From Plotosus lineatus (lineage: Eukaryota; Chordata; Actinopteri; Siluriformes; Plotosidae): a stretch of DNA of 64,000 nucleotides. Positions 44,334 to 56,598 of the stretch are shown piece by piece. Each line of letters starts with the position of its first letter. The stretch's first letter is position 1. Under the pieces are notes generated by a model. It worked only from the letters and a program-made list of their open reading frames with translations, made no database searches and was not told where the DNA came from. Where the stretch lies: positions 16,464,419 to 16,528,418 of the forward strand of contig CM045750.1 of NCBI GenBank assembly GCA_024760905.1. Direction: 5' to 3'. The position numbers and the translations under genes are program-made.

Positions 44334-44745
44334 GTCATCTGCAAACATCATAGTCCATGGAGATTCTTGTCTAACCTCGTTTGTCAGCCTGTCCATCACC
44401 ATAGCAAACAAGAAGGGGCTCAGAGCTGACCCTTGATGCAGTCCTATCTCCACCTTGAACTCTTCTGTCACACCGACAGTACACCTCACCACTGTCTTAC
44501 ATCTCTTTTACATGTCCTGCACCACTCTAACATACTTCTCTGCCACTCCAGACTTCCTCATGCAATACCACAGTTCCTCTCTCGGCACCCTGTCATATGC
44601 TTTCTCCAGATCCACAAAGGCACAATGCAGCTCTTTCTGACCTTCTCTGTACTTCTCTATTAACAGCCTCATAGCAAACACTGCATTTGTGGTGCTCTTT
44701 CTTGGCATGAAACCAAACTGTTGTTCACAAATGCTGACCTCTCAG
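44334..44745 (-). pseudogene. RTE LINE reverse transcriptase segment, inverted
   Basis: Minus strand: ICEQQFGFMPRKSTTNAVFA, RLLIEKYREGQKELHCAFVD, LEKAYDRVPREELWYCMRKS, then after a stop TVVRCTVGVTEEFKVEIGLH, QGSALSPFLFAMVMDRL and WTMMFADD. It belongs to the same element as the preceding 5' half but in the opposite orientation, joined directly at about 44333. Sequence between linker and finger region, and everything after FADD, is missing. An inverted join like this arises from twin priming, later inversion, or assembly error. Confidence 0.85.
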
Positions 44746-44978
44746 CATATTCTTTATATTATTACACAAACACAACAAAATTCAATCAATTATGTGCTAT
44801 TTATATTTTTAGATATTTCGTTGGAAAAAATCCTGACAGTGAGACAAAATGTGCAAGGAGTAAAAGAGTGAGCAAGAAGAGGGGGAAATAGGTATAGAAA
44901 GTGTGAGACATCAATACACATGCTTTATCATTCTTGAACAAATTGCTTGAAATGCTGACTTGTTTATTTTGATTATTA

Positions 44979-45022
44979 GATTCACTGTGGCAACCCCTGA
45001 AAATGGAAAAAGCCAAAAGAAG

Positions 45023-45082
<60 letters not shown>

Positions 45083-45085
45083 TAT
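44979..45085 (+). mobile_element. RTE/SINE tail with (ATT)n
   Basis: 'attcactgtggcaacccctg', 'gaaaaagccaaaagaag' then about 20 ATT units. This is a 3' tail in the orientation of the 5' half of the LINE, 240 bases beyond the inverted RT. It may be the true end of that element or a separate SINE scrap. Confidence 0.65.
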
Positions 45086-45245
45086 TATATTTTTTAAATT
45101 CCAGTTTGATATGCTGTAGTGTTAAAAGTTTTAAAACGTTGTTGTAATTACTCTCAGCTATTTGACTTTATAATATTGTTAATTATGTGCTATGTGCTAC
45201 TTCAGATATTCATTGTTTTGTCATACTTTGGTTTAAAAATTTCTA

Positions 45246-45681
45246 CCGAGCCGCGACCGCCAATTTTCACAAAGTAGGATCGACACCCCCCCCCCCGACT
45301 GCCGTATACCTACATATATCTATGTATATAATATAAATAAATACATATTCAATAAATAAATACATATTCAATGCTATAAATGCTTATAACAATTAAATAT
45401 TTAAAAAGTAATGCATAAGATGTAAATAAAATATAAATACACACACAGACACGCGCACAGACTCAGATATGCACCTGACATAAAAATGTAAGTAGTTTGT
45501 TTGGGTTGTTATTTTTATTTATTTTTTTTTTTTTTGCATAATTTGCCTTGTTTTGTAGCATTTTCCTTAACTTTTCCCCTATTTTTCCTTAATTTCCTTA
45601 TTTTTTTTATTTTTCGATGAATATTTTTGAAAAACCCGCGATGCACTGAAGCAGAAAGTGAAGCATGAAATAACAAGGATC

Positions 45682-45685
<4 letters not shown>
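45246..45685 (-). mobile_element. MITE-1, left end truncated
   Basis: It starts within the B end ('gcgaccgccaattttcac', 'aaagtaggatcgacacccc') and reaches 'gcgatgcactgaagc' and 'caaggatcactg'. It is followed directly by (TG)n(TA)n. Confidence 0.85.

Positions 45686-45767
<82 letters not shown>
45684..45767. repeat. (TG)n(TA)n microsatellite
   Basis: About 14 TG and 28 TA units between MITE-1 and the Tc1 element, which inserted at a TA of this array. Confidence 0.97.
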
Positions 45768-45771
<4 letters not shown>

Positions 45772-47100
45772 TCCTTCTAAAAAATTTAGCATATTGTGAT
45801 AAAGTTCATTATTTTCTGTAATGTACTAATAAAAATTAAAAGTTAAACTTTCATATATTTTAGATTCATTGCACACCAATTGAAATATGTCAGGTCTTTT
45901 ATTGTTTTAATACTGATGATTTTGGCATACAGCTCATGAAAACCCAAAATTCCTATCTCAAAAAATTAGCATATCATGAAAAGGTCGTCTAAACGAGCTA
46001 TTAACCTAATCATCTGAATCAACCAATTAACTCTAAACACCTGCAAAAGATTCCTGAGGCTTTTAAAAACTCCCAGCCTGGTTCATTACTCAAAACCGCA
46101 ATCATGGCTAAGACTGCCGACCTGACTGCTGTCCAGAAGGCCATCATTGACACCCTCAAGCAAGAGGGTAAGACACAGAAAGAAATCTCTGAGCGAATAG
46201 GCTGTTCCCAGAGTGCTGTATCAAGCCACCTCAGTGGGACGTGTGTGGGAAGGAAAAAGTGAAAGAAGGGCCAATTCCAGACCTTGGGGGACCTGTGGAA
46301 GCAGTGGACTGAGTCTGGAGTAGAAACATCCAGAGCCACCGTGCACAGGCGTGTGCAGGAAATGGGCTACAGGTGCCGTATTCCCCAGGTCAAGCCACTT
46401 TTGAACCAGAAACAGCGGCAGAAGCACCTGACCTGGGCTACAGAGAAGCAGCACTGGACTGTTGCTCAGTGGTCCAAAGTACTTTTTTCGGATGAAAGCA
46501 AATTTTGCATGTTACTCGGAAATCAAGGTGCCAGAGTCTGGAGGAAGACTGGGGAGAAGGAAATGCCAAAATGCCCGAAGTCCAGTGTCAAGTACCCACA
46601 GTCAGTGATGGTCTGGGGTGCCATGTCAGCTGCTGGTGTTGGTCCACTGTGTTTTATCAAGGGCAGGGACAATGCAGCTAGCTATCAGGAGATTTTGGAG
46701 CACTTCATGCTTCCATCTGCTGAAAAGCTGTATGCAGATGAAGATTTCATTTTTCAGCACGACCTGGCACCTGCTCACAGTGCCAAAACCACTGCTAAAT
46801 GGTTTACTGACCATGGTATTACTGTGCTCAATTGGCCTGCCAACTCTCCTGACCTGAACCTCATAGAGAATCTGTGGGATATTGTGAAGAGAAAGTTGAG
46901 AGACACCAGACCCAACACTGTGAATGAGCTTAAGGCCGCTATCGAAGCATCCTGGGCCTCCATAACACCTTAGCAGTGCCACAGGCTGATTACCTCCATG
47001 CTACACTGCATTGAAGTCATTTCTGCAAAAGGATTCCCGAACTACATTACAGAAAATAATGAACTTTATCACAATATGCTAATTTTTTGAGAAGGACCTG
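45768..47100 (+). mobile_element. Tc1-like DNA transposon, nearly complete
   Basis: About 1,333 bp. The left end (aggtccttct, 'ttagcatattgtgataaag', 'ttcattattttctgtaatg') is repeated in inverse at the right end ('attacagaaaataatgaac', 'tttatcacaatatgctaat', 'gagaaggacctg') over about 57 bases, with TA on each side (45766-45767, 47101-47102). A second, internal copy of the end motif ('ctcaaaaaattagcatatca') lies at about 45958. The ends are well matched, implying a fairly recent insertion. Confidence 0.93.
46104..46973 (+). pseudogene. Tc1 transposase, interrupted
   Basis: Reading starts at the ATG at 46104: MAKTADLTAVQKAIIDTLKQ, a paired-type helix-turn-helix (KEISERIGCSQSAVSSHL), then GRKK and an in-frame TGA at 46260. 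It continues in frame from the next codon with QFQTLGDLWKQW, RRVQEMGYRCRIP, WSKVLFSDESKF (first D), FQHDLAPAHSAK (second D) and NSPDLNLIENLW (E): a DD34E triad with 34 residues between D and E. Compared with remembered Tc1 proteins, about 15 codons are missing around the stop. Another premature stop (TAG at 46971) cuts about the last 35 codons. The catalytic core is intact but the protein cannot be made whole. Confidence 0.92.
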
Positions 47101-47127
47101 TATATAATTATTATTAGTATTAGCTCA

Positions 47128-47235
47128 TTGGAACCGCCTCTCACCTGAGGTCAACTAGAATTAGTTCCTACTATCTCCATCAACCTAAAGTGATAAATAG
47201 TATGGGTGGATGGATGGCTGGATGGATGGAGCAAG
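47128..47235 (+). repeat. Repeat scrap ending in (GGAT)n
   Basis: 'ggaaccgcctctcacctgag' matches 41462-41540. The end is 'ggatggatggctggatggat', a common fish SINE/LINE terminus. Confidence 0.6.
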
Positions 47236-47425
47236 GGTGCAAAGAGATCAAGATGTTGACTTGGTGTCCAAATTCTCCAGACTTCAATCTGATCAAACAT
47301 CTGTGAAATGTGCTGGACATCCAAGCAAGACTGAGCTACAAATTACTACCTGGTGACAGAAAAGGAACTGCTGCTAAGGCTTTGGTAGCCAGATTCCACA
47401 GAATTATTATGTCAGAGCTGATTTA
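47236..47425 (+). pseudogene. Tc1/mariner-type transposase C-terminal fragment
   Basis: Encodes CPNSPDFNLIKHL, the catalytic region 'NSPDxNxIExL' of Tc1-like transposases with Lys in place of the catalytic Glu and a stop after HL, then LDIQARLSYKL and KGTAAKALVARF. It is a different family from the 45768 element. Only about 60 codons remain. Confidence 0.65.
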
Positions 47426-47982
47426 TTGTTATAAGTACAACTTTGTCAATATTATGCAGGTAGATTTAAGGTTAAGCCTGATCTGTGTTTATTGTTCAAA
47501 TTATTAATTTAGAAGAAATGAGCTGAGACCTGGACAGCATGATGGCAAATGAGGGAGTGAGTCAATCTATTGCTGAGGAAAATGTATGAAGTCAGTCACA
47601 ATTTTTCAAGATAGCACACACTTACAATCTCATAGTGATCACATTCATTCGTAATCTGAATGACAGTGCACTGTTGTGACATAGACTTGCCTGACAAGTA
47701 TGCCAAATTTGCTGTTTTTATAAATGAGATTTTAATTTGTACTCCCCCTCCACCACCACCCCCCGTCCGGTGATGCACGACAGCATCTTCCTTCAAGCTG
47801 AGACTCCCATCATGCTGAGATTCTTGCCTGTCTTCGACAGATTGCCTTGTTTGAAACCATGCTGCATCTAAAATATGCAGATGGATAAGAAATTGTAACT
47901 CATAATTGTAGATCACAATAACTTAAAATATAAAACTTCAGTATAATTTTATTCAACAGAAATATAATACACCACATATATG
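47426..47982. other. No gene seen
   Basis: Nothing recognised. Short CCACC-rich run at about 47747-47766. Confidence 0.4.
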
Positions 47983-47984
47983 GG

Positions 47985-48358
<374 letters not shown>

Positions 48359-48360
48359 TC

Positions 48361-49002
48361 CCCAATACACTTTATTATTCTTGGGAGAGAAATTTGGTTC
48401 TAAATTTAACTCTTCTTAAATGAGCAGCCACACTGCGGTGCCTAAAGACCAGTCGGGGTTACGTGGTTTACATACAGTATGTAAAAATAATAAAATCTGG
48501 AAGGTAAATATTGCACTTTTGCATTTGAAAGTGCTCCCATGAGGACCTTCAAGAAAAAAAAAAAATGCAAGGTCTGCCAGAGCGCCTCCTGTAACTGTAA
48601 GCTATTCAGCAGTGATATGGCCATAAGACCATGCTCATGCCCTGTTGGCTGGGGCATCACTTAAAGTGCACATAGATGAGTTCTCAAGGACTTCTGACTC
48701 CACAAAGCAGCTGACTCTCAGCAGTTGGCATGACTTTGAAATTGCTTCGCGGCGCTATTCAGGGTTAGCAGGTGCACTATATAGATGGTAAACAGTTTGG
48801 TCCTTTACACCCTGCATGCTGATTAGCTTACATTTTTGCTGTATTATAAATAGTTAGCTAGATAGTATATTTTGAAAGGTTTTTACTAATACATGTCAAA
48901 TTACCTAAATGGTTGTTGCTTGTGCCATAAATGAAATTATTTTAAAGCATCCAAACTGCAACTACTACATTTACCTAATCTTAATTTCAAAGGATAGTTG
49001 TT
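48361..49002. other. No gene seen
   Basis: No coding or repeat signal. Confidence 0.4.
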
Positions 49003-49012
49003 TTAGTGCTGG

Positions 49013-49362
49013 GTGGAGCAGTGGTGGCCCGGTGGTACAGAGCATTGGATCGCTGATCCTAGGGTTGGGGGTTCGAGTCCCACTCTCCACAAGGTTGTTA
49101 CTTTCCCGCCAGTGCAGCTAACTGGGTTATCAAAGGCCGGCCATGTCTCTCTCTGTCTATGGTGAGAGGTTCATTTAAAAGAACCATTGCTGACTTTGTA
49201 AAAAGAGTAGCTGCAAAGCCGTTAGCATTTCTGTCCCTTGCTAAAGGGTTGTGTCAGGAAGGGCATCCGACGCATAAACTTATGACAAATCAAAATGTGC
49301 GAGTCAGATGATTCGCTGTGGCGACCCCTGAAAAAGGGAAAAGCCGAAAGGAAAATAAGGTG
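49013..49362 (+). mobile_element. tRNA-derived SINE, type A, nested
   Basis: Full unit from gcagtggtggcccggtggta through gggttcgagtcccac to 'gggaaaagccgaaaggaaaa'. 10-bp direct repeats ttagtgctgg at 49003-49012 and 49363-49372. It was inserted into an older type C repeat whose tail follows at 49373-49490 ('gagctgtccagaatgtacg', 'gatgggcgccagcctcccc', ending gaaaatgaatg). Confidence 0.9.
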
Positions 49363-49689
49363 TTAGTGCTGGCTCTGCAATGGCCTGGAGAGCTGTCCAG
49401 AATGTACGCTGCCCTCATCCAGAGTCGGCTGAGATGGGCGCCAGCCTCCCCACAACCTAATTAGGATTAAGCAGCTTAGAAAATGAATGTATGATTAATT
49501 TCAAATACAAGGCGAAGCAGTGCAACCACTACACCACCATTCCACTCCAAACCTAAAAATACATACCCAAATTCCCAGACTTCATTATTTCTAGTCATAG
49601 AAGAAATGCATTGTTGGGCGCCATGATCACACACTGAAGTGGTTACAATATCTACTTCAACAGAAACATGGTCTGGGCTTGGCGAGAGC

Positions 49690-49965
49690 ACCGCTCTGTA
49701 GAGTTTGTATATTCTCCCTGTGCAACCATAGGTTCATCCTGGATGTTCTAGTTTCCTCCCAGAGGCCAAAGGAACGTACATTAGACTAATTGGCCATTTT
49801 AAAATTGCCCGTAGGTGTAGATGTGCGAGTGAATGAGAATGATTGTGCATTTGTTGCACTGCAGTGAGCTGGTGAGCTGTCAGGATGTACTCCACTTTCG
49901 CCCAGTGTGGCTGAGATAGGTTCCAGCCTCCCTGTAACCCTAACAGGATTAAATGATTCGCAGAT
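49690..49965 (+). mobile_element. HE-like SINE, type C
   Basis: 'gtttgtatattctccctgtg', 'ctagtttcctcccagaggcc', 'agactaattggccatttt', 'gataggttccagcctccctg'. Confidence 0.75.
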
Positions 49966-50396
49966 ACATTTTCATAGAAATATACTGTACATCCACACGG
50001 TTCCTTTATCACCTGAAAAAAAATGGGTACGCAATCTCCTTTTAATCAAAACTTTAAGATATAAATATAGAGAACGACCTCTCCATGTGTCCTTTCTAAC
50101 TTTCTAAAGCATGCAAAAGCTCTTAAAAATACAAATGAAAACAACAATAAATAAATAAATAAATAAATGAATGAATGATTGCCTTTTAATTCACATCACA
50201 TATTCACTGTTCTTGATGTCTTTATCCTTCAAACAGCCTCTAGATGACTATCGGGTATACTCCTGCTGTTGCATTACCATGTACGAGATTACTGAGTCAG
50301 TAGCAAGCGACCACACTGTATGTTTTCCAAGTCACAGCCAAACACAAAAAAATATCTGCACACAAAACAAACACAAATTAAAAACAATTTAAATAT
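49966..50396. other. No gene seen
   Basis: Contains (AATA)n at about 50148-50170. No other signal. Confidence 0.4.
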
Positions 50397-50903
50397 GCAG
50401 GGTTCCCTCACTTCCCACGGAGACCTCCCCCACGACCACCGAATTCTGCAAAGTCGGATCAACCCCCCAACTGGCGTATACGTACATGTATATGTGTATA
50501 TAATATCAATAAATACATATTCAATGCTATAAATGCTTATAGTAACAATTAAAGACTCAAAAATAATGCATAAGATGTAAATAAAATATAAATACACATA
50601 CATACAGACGCGCACACACACATACAGATGTGCGTGCACGCACTCAGATGTGCAGCTCACAAAAATGTAACTAGTTTTGATGGGAGGTTTTGGGTTGTTT
50701 TTTGTTTTCTGTTTTTTTTTTTTTTTTTGGGGGTTGTTGCATAATTGCCTTGTTTTTTGGTGCATTTTCCTTAACTTTTTCACCTATACTTCCTTAATTT
50801 CCTTATTTTTTTATTTCAATGAATATTGTTAAAAAAAAAAAAAAAAAATGTGATGCACTGAAGCTGCATGAATTGAAGTGTGAAGTAGTGAGCGATCCCT
50901 GTA
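50397..50903 (-). mobile_element. MITE-1, full length
   Basis: tgcagggttccctcactt at the left, complement of gcgatccctgta at the right. The internal TG-rich segment is enlarged (50597-50640) with CACA/GCGC blocks. Confidence 0.9.
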
Positions 50904-51029
50904 TTTTAAAAGCCCAAATTGGGGAAAAAGGGTCAATATGAAAAAAAAAACACCTTTTTTTTTTACTTACTCACTCATGCTGAGTCACCCAAACCTAAAA
51001 GTGTTGCGGGAAAAAAAAAAAAAAAAACA

Positions 51030-51370
51030 AACAATAAATTGCTCTCACTTATTTGCTAAACCCAAACTCCTATTAGGGCTGTTGGGAGGCTTGTGGGAAG
51101 GCAAGGTACACCCTAAACAGCTTGTCAGACCATTACGGAGAAACACACAACGATTCACACTCACCCCTAGGAGCAATTTGGAATAGTCATTTAGCAGAAT
51201 TTGCACATCATTTGACTGTGGGAGGAAACCAGATCACTGGGGGGGAAAAAACTCATGCAAGCCCATTGAGAACATGCAAACTAAATATAGAAATGCGCAA
51301 GCCCAGGAACAACACATTCTTGCTGTGAGGTAGACATGCTGGCCATGACGCCACCATAGTATTCCAGTGT
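51030..51370 (-). mobile_element. HE-like SINE, type C
   Basis: 'ctattagggctgttgggag', 'aaggtacaccctaaacagct', 'tgactgtgggaggaaacc' and 'cttgctgtgaggtagacatg'. Confidence 0.75.
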
Positions 51371-51650
51371 CACTTCCCCAAAGTCAGTGTGGATTGGCTT
51401 CCTCGTGACTCTAATTGGCAATCAGTATAGATGATGATTGTCCATTATTGATACCGCTAATTTGGCTAAAAGCGACAAAATCGAAAGGAACACCTTCATG
51501 GCATGCTGCACTTGCTCTATGCACTTCTGTTTGGATGCTAAATGGAATTTCCCTGTATTTATACACGTGAAATGACAAAGTTTAATCGAATCTAATGTCA
51601 TTGCAGGAAATTACAACAGGAACTGTGACGAAGTCTAAAATGGGGCTGTC
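51371..51650. other. No gene seen
   Basis: No recognised feature. Confidence 0.35.
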
Positions 51651-51661
51651 CAATGAGCACA

Positions 51662-51981
51662 CATTTACTGCTTAATCCTAATCAGGGTAGCAGGAAGGAT
51701 GGCGCCCATCTCAGCGGACTCTGGGCGAGGGCTGAGGACACCCTGGAGAGCTTGCCAGGCCATCGCAGGGCAGAAACACACTGTCAGTGTAGCTATTGAG
51801 CCTACTCTTGACAGCAATGGTTCCTTTACAGCCTCACACCATTGACAGTGACAGACATGGCCGGTCTTTGATAACCCAGTTAGCTGCATTGGGAAGAACA
51901 GTGACAACCCTTTGAGAGTGGGGCTTGAACGCCAAACCTTGGGATCAGTGATCCAGCACCTTATCACCAGGCCACCACTGC
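51662..51981 (-). mobile_element. tRNA-derived SINE, type B
   Basis: Tail 'ctgcttaatcctaatcaggg' and 'ggatggcgcccatctcagc' to head 'atccagcaccttatcacc'. Imperfect direct repeats ccaatgagcac (from 51650) and ccaatgaacat (from 51983). Confidence 0.85.
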
Positions 51982-52054
51982 CCCAATGAACATATATGGG
52001 CGTGATGATCTGATACCCCCAGACTTTTGGTCATAGGGTATATTGATGTTACTT

Positions 52055-52335
52055 TAAAGGGTGATGCAGTTTTGTGGTTTATAGCATGTTCTCCTCACGA
52101 CAAGAAGGTCTGGACCTTTCAGTGTTGTGTTCACATGTTCTAGCTTTGATGGTGCTGGGAATTCAGATGCTGACATTTCAACCTGTCATCAAGAGTATTA
52201 ACTAGTGGGCCACCACTGGCCTATTAGACTAACTGGCTGCACAAAGCTGACCCCTGTGTTGGTGTGGCGAGTTCTTTAAGGTGTGCCCCAGTCAGCTGAG
52301 ATCCAGCATCCTCGCTGTGAATCATAAGTGAGTGA
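52055..52335 (+). mobile_element. HE-like SINE, type C, degenerate
   Basis: 'gatgcagttttgtggtttat', 'cacgacaagaaggtctgg', 'tattagactaactggctgc' and 'cagctgagatccagcatcc'. A type D-like tRNA end (gaattcagatgctgacattt) is mixed in. Confidence 0.5.
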
Positions 52336-52603
52336 ATGTTAAAATAATGTCAGTGTAATTTATAGATAGATGTTTTAGTTATTATAACAGGCACATATTT
52401 AGCATAGCAGGTGATCACACTAGAGGTGTGAATAGAAAAGTGACTGATGCTAATCGAATTATTTTCCTGATTGTTTTTGTGAATTTTAAAATTTTGCATC
52501 AAGATGTTCTGCAACTCCACACACAAGCAAATATTTTTTACTGATTTGCAAGTAATTCACAATAGTTTTGCCGATGTTTGGCGGAAAAAAGCAATTCTCC
52601 TGT

Positions 52604-52682
52604 CGTCAATCAAAAAATCAATCAAAAACGTCAATCAAAAAATCAATCAAAAACGTCAATCAAAAACATCAATCAAAAAATG
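52604..52682. repeat. AATCAAAAA minisatellite
   Basis: About six to seven units of 12-13 bp, alternating caatcaaaaaat and caatcaaaaacgt. The Lys/Ser/Ile/Asn-rich open frame across it is repeat translation. Confidence 0.9.
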
Positions 52683-52721
52683 TTTGCTTTTCATTAAATA
52701 AAGTAAGGTAATGTGGGCTTT

Positions 52722-52992
52722 TTACACTTGAGCCTAGTGGCTCATCAGGCCGGTGCTTATTCCCAGTTTTCATAGCGTGAAGCAGCCTGGAGTTGAACTC
52801 CTCCTGGATGGGATGCTAGTTCATCGCAGGGTACCTTCCCAGTATATTTTTACTGGTACCCATTTATACTGCTGGGTGAACAAAGGCACACTTGTGGTTA
52901 AGACCTCGCCCAGGGGTCTTAGCACAGTCGGGGTCTAACTGGGATTCTAACTGGGATTCAAACACAACCTCTTGATCATGAGCCCAGTGTCA
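52722..52992 (-). mobile_element. tRNA-like SINE, type F
   Basis: Near-identical block order to 6282-6565: 'gtggctcatcaggccggtgc', 'cttcccagtatatttttact' and 'acacttgtggttaagacc'. A short duplication 'taactgggatt' occurs near the head. Confidence 0.8.
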
Positions 52993-53084
52993 GAGCCTTG
53001 TTTTGCAACATTAGCGATATATATATTTGAGAATATTTTGAGAATAAAATGAGACAGCTGCGATATCAGTGGCTTTTCTATCAC

Positions 53085-53760
53085 ACCCCCCCCTTCTTGA
53101 ATCGCCACCTTATCGTGGCGGAGGGGTTTGCATGACCTAACGATCCTAGGAGCTACAGTATGTTGTCGGGGGCATAATGCCTCTGGTAGGGTCTCCCAAG
53201 ACAAACAAGTCCTGGGTGAAGGTCCAGACGAAGTGCGGTTCAGAAGACCCCTGGAGAAGGACAACTCTTATTCCAAACCCGGGCAGATGGAGCTCTTTAG
53301 CCTTGTCAGGCAGTTCATCTACGACAAGGATAAGTCGAATATAAAACCTACGACATGAGGACCTCGCTGTTAGGACATCCCAACATGCTTGGCTATAGCA
53401 GTTGAACTTGGGTGTAAAGGGTGGGGCCAGTACTGCGCACTGTGAACGTCACCTTAAAGCTCCATTGTGCAGGCTAGAGTGGCACGTCCTCGTCCACGTC
53501 TTCGTTGCCACCACCTCCGAAGCCCTGTAGCAATGGGAGAGGGGCGAAAAAGGCAGGTAGTAGATGACACCGGAAGCCACAGCTCCAATCCTACATGCAG
53601 GCGGTTCAGGATATTGGGTGTCTGGTGTTGACCTGAGATGACAGCATCACCTGGCTGCACCCCGAATGACCATGCAGCCCTCTTTAGGGACAGCACTGCT
53701 GGCTCCACATGGAAAGGGGCCGAGAAAAGGTGGCCGAAACACACGTCTAGTGTGATCACC
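53085..53760 (+). mobile_element. LINE 5' leader fragment
   Basis: 'gaatcgccaccttatcgtgg', 'cggaggggtttgcatgacc' and 'tagggtctcccaagacaaac', known to me as the start of a widespread fish LINE. The later part (53640-53760: 'gcagccctctttagggacag', 'tccacatggaaaggggccg') corresponds to the leader at 22383-22540. No endonuclease follows, so it is truncated at its 3' side. The 101-codon minus-strand frame across it is not considered coding. Confidence 0.7.
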
Positions 53761-53764
53761 TTCT

Positions 53765-54460
53765 AAGTGAGATTTTTGCACGTAGTGAATGGAAATTAGT
53801 TTCTGGTAAGACTTTAATTTTGATTTCATGCACTACACTTTAAAAACATGGTGGAGTGGAAACTGAGAATATCACAAAGTGGTTGGGACATATCCCCAGC
53901 GTAAGTAATGCCTATAGATTAGAACACTGGTATCATAAATTGCTAAATGCTGGAATGACTGGCTTTGAGTAATGACCGTTGAAATTCTTTTTGAAGTGAA
54001 TGTTTATGCAATTCCTCAGGCCCTAACACTGATATTTTGTGAGAACCTGCCTCTTTGAGTTTTATTTGTAATTCTGAAGCGTATTGAAGACTGACACTTT
54101 AATAATCAGAGAGCAATGTGGTCAGAATTTTGATAACCACTGATCTCCTTTTTTTCATTTTTCTTATTCTCATGTAAAAGTGCAAGAAGAACTGATTTTC
54201 AGACCTTTCTCCTCTCGGCATCTCACCTCTGCCATATCTTCTGACAACATCCTGGTGATATGCTTAACCTAAGACTTCCCTTTTAATGGAAAAATGCAGA
54301 TGGTATGGCGACATGTCGGCAATACAGAGGTGAGTACTGTGTCTCATTAACACACTGTGCCTCATTTCATGACCTCATTAGCTAATTATCAAGGACTTCA
54401 TGGGCTGAATTTGAAAGGGAAACAAGACAAATCTATGGAGATCATTCATAATCATCACTC
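53765..54460. other. No gene seen
   Basis: AT-rich sequence without coding or repeat match. Confidence 0.4.
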
Positions 54461-54464
54461 ATCA

Positions 54465-54680
54465 CTCATTTACCGCACCGCTTAATACTACTAGGGTCTT
54501 GGGGATGCTGGTGCCTATCTCAGACAATACAACCATTTGCACTCACACCTAGCGGCACTGTGGAATTAGCCTGATGTTCCTGTCATTTGACTGTAGGAGG
54601 AACGTTGAATACTCTGAGGAAACCCACTCAAGCCCAAAAAGAGCATTCAAGCTCCATGCTGAGCTCAGGACTCAAGTGTC
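54465..54680 (-). mobile_element. HE-like SINE, type C, partial
   Basis: 'cactcatttaccgcaccgct', 'ggggatgctggtgcctatct', 'tttgactgtaggaggaacg' and 'tctgaggaaacccactc'. Confidence 0.7.
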
Positions 54681-55040
54681 ATACAGGGAGACTTTAAATT
54701 TGTTCATAGAAAATTTAAAATATATTCAGAATAGTTTTACACAGAAACACAGACAAGATCAACGGTGCTGGTCAAAGTCAATGGTATAAATGTCAGCAGG
54801 CACTTCAGCATCTCCAGAGGAGACTAAATGGAAATGGTACCCCAACTCTGCTGACCATATGGCTGAGCTAATTAATGGCATAGATTACATTATAGCTTCC
54901 CCAAAGTTCCTACAGTCAGTGTTGACCGAATTCATAACAAAATAATATTGCCTTAAGACTTACAAAAGCTGAATTCCCTTTCCTGTCTGTCTTAATTTTC
55001 CTTTCTAATTTAATTACAAATAGTAATTGTTAATTTAATA
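54681..55040. other. No gene seen
   Basis: No recognised feature. Confidence 0.35.
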
Positions 55041-55042
55041 GT

Positions 55043-55240
55043 GGGTGGCATGGTGGCACAGTGGTTAGCAAATTTGCTTCATACCAAGAAGGTCCCAAGT
55101 TTGAGTCCCAGCCTCGTGGTCTTTCTGTATAGATTTTGCATGTTCTCAGCATGTCTGCATGGGCTTCCTCTGGGTACTCGGATTTCCTCCCTCAGGCCAT
55201 TATGGCTAATTGTCTGTTACAAATCATCCCTAAAGTACAA
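55043..55240 (+). mobile_element. HE-like SINE, type C, 5' half
   Basis: 'ggcatggtggcacagtggtt', 'accaagaaggtcccaagt', 'gatttcctccctcaggcc'. It stops before the tail and is followed by T15 at about 55249-55263. Confidence 0.75.
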
Positions 55241-55587
55241 TGAGAATCTTTTTTTTTTTTTTTACTTACAAGCATACGCTAACAATAACAATGAAACCTC
55301 ACACTGCTATCATGGTATGTCAAACATAGTTCCCAATCAGGAATGCAATAACACAGGGAAGTTCGACAGAGATGGAAGAGATAGCGAGCTTTAGGGAGAG
55401 ATGTGAAGGTTGGCATATTTTTGCACCTGTCCTATTAACATTAAATAAAAAAGCTACTCTTGAATAGCTCACCATGAAGCCTGAACCTAGAGAAGCACAA
55501 CATTTCATTATGTCAGACTGCGGGAAGCGTACAGAAGTATACCCAAAGCAGTTGAACCGGCAGCGGAAACATGTTTTTTGCAAACAT

Positions 55588-56241
<654 letters not shown>

Positions 56242-56285
56242 GTGTGTGTGTGTGTGTGTGTGTGTTTGCAGAAACATGCATATAC

Positions 56286-56598
56286 CGAGGGTTCCTGACT
56301 TACAATAGTATTCTGTTCCTGTATGACGGAGTAAGAAGGATTTTGTCGTAAGTCAGATCACACCACTCAACTATACTGATACAGTAGCAAGATCGAAATA
56401 GGATATAAAACACATTTCTATTACACATAAAAGCATAATTATCAGTAAGAAAAACAAATGAAGGACTAATATAAAATCATAAAATGAAATAAACCAAAAA
56501 GATAACAAAAACAAACAATTCTTGATGCCTTATGGCACGAGGGTTCAAACCTGAAAATGCCATCGAGTCCCATCTGTTGTAAGCTGAGGACCCCTGAA
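56286..56598. mobile_element. MITE-2
   Basis: Inverted ends: 'accgagggttcctgacttac' at the left and the complement of 'taagctgaggacccctgaat' at the right (both read as a 'gg.tcctcagcttac'-like terminus). The interior is AT-rich and non-coding, about 313 bp. Single copy here. It resembles the ends of the Tigger-like elements at 59-61 kb ('cctgacttac'). Confidence 0.6.

Noticed and set aside
52504..52701. Lys-rich small protein
   Set aside because: It is the translation of the AATCAAAAA minisatellite.
53454..53759. 101-codon minus-strand frame
   Set aside because: It overlaps a LINE leader in the opposite sense and has no domain.
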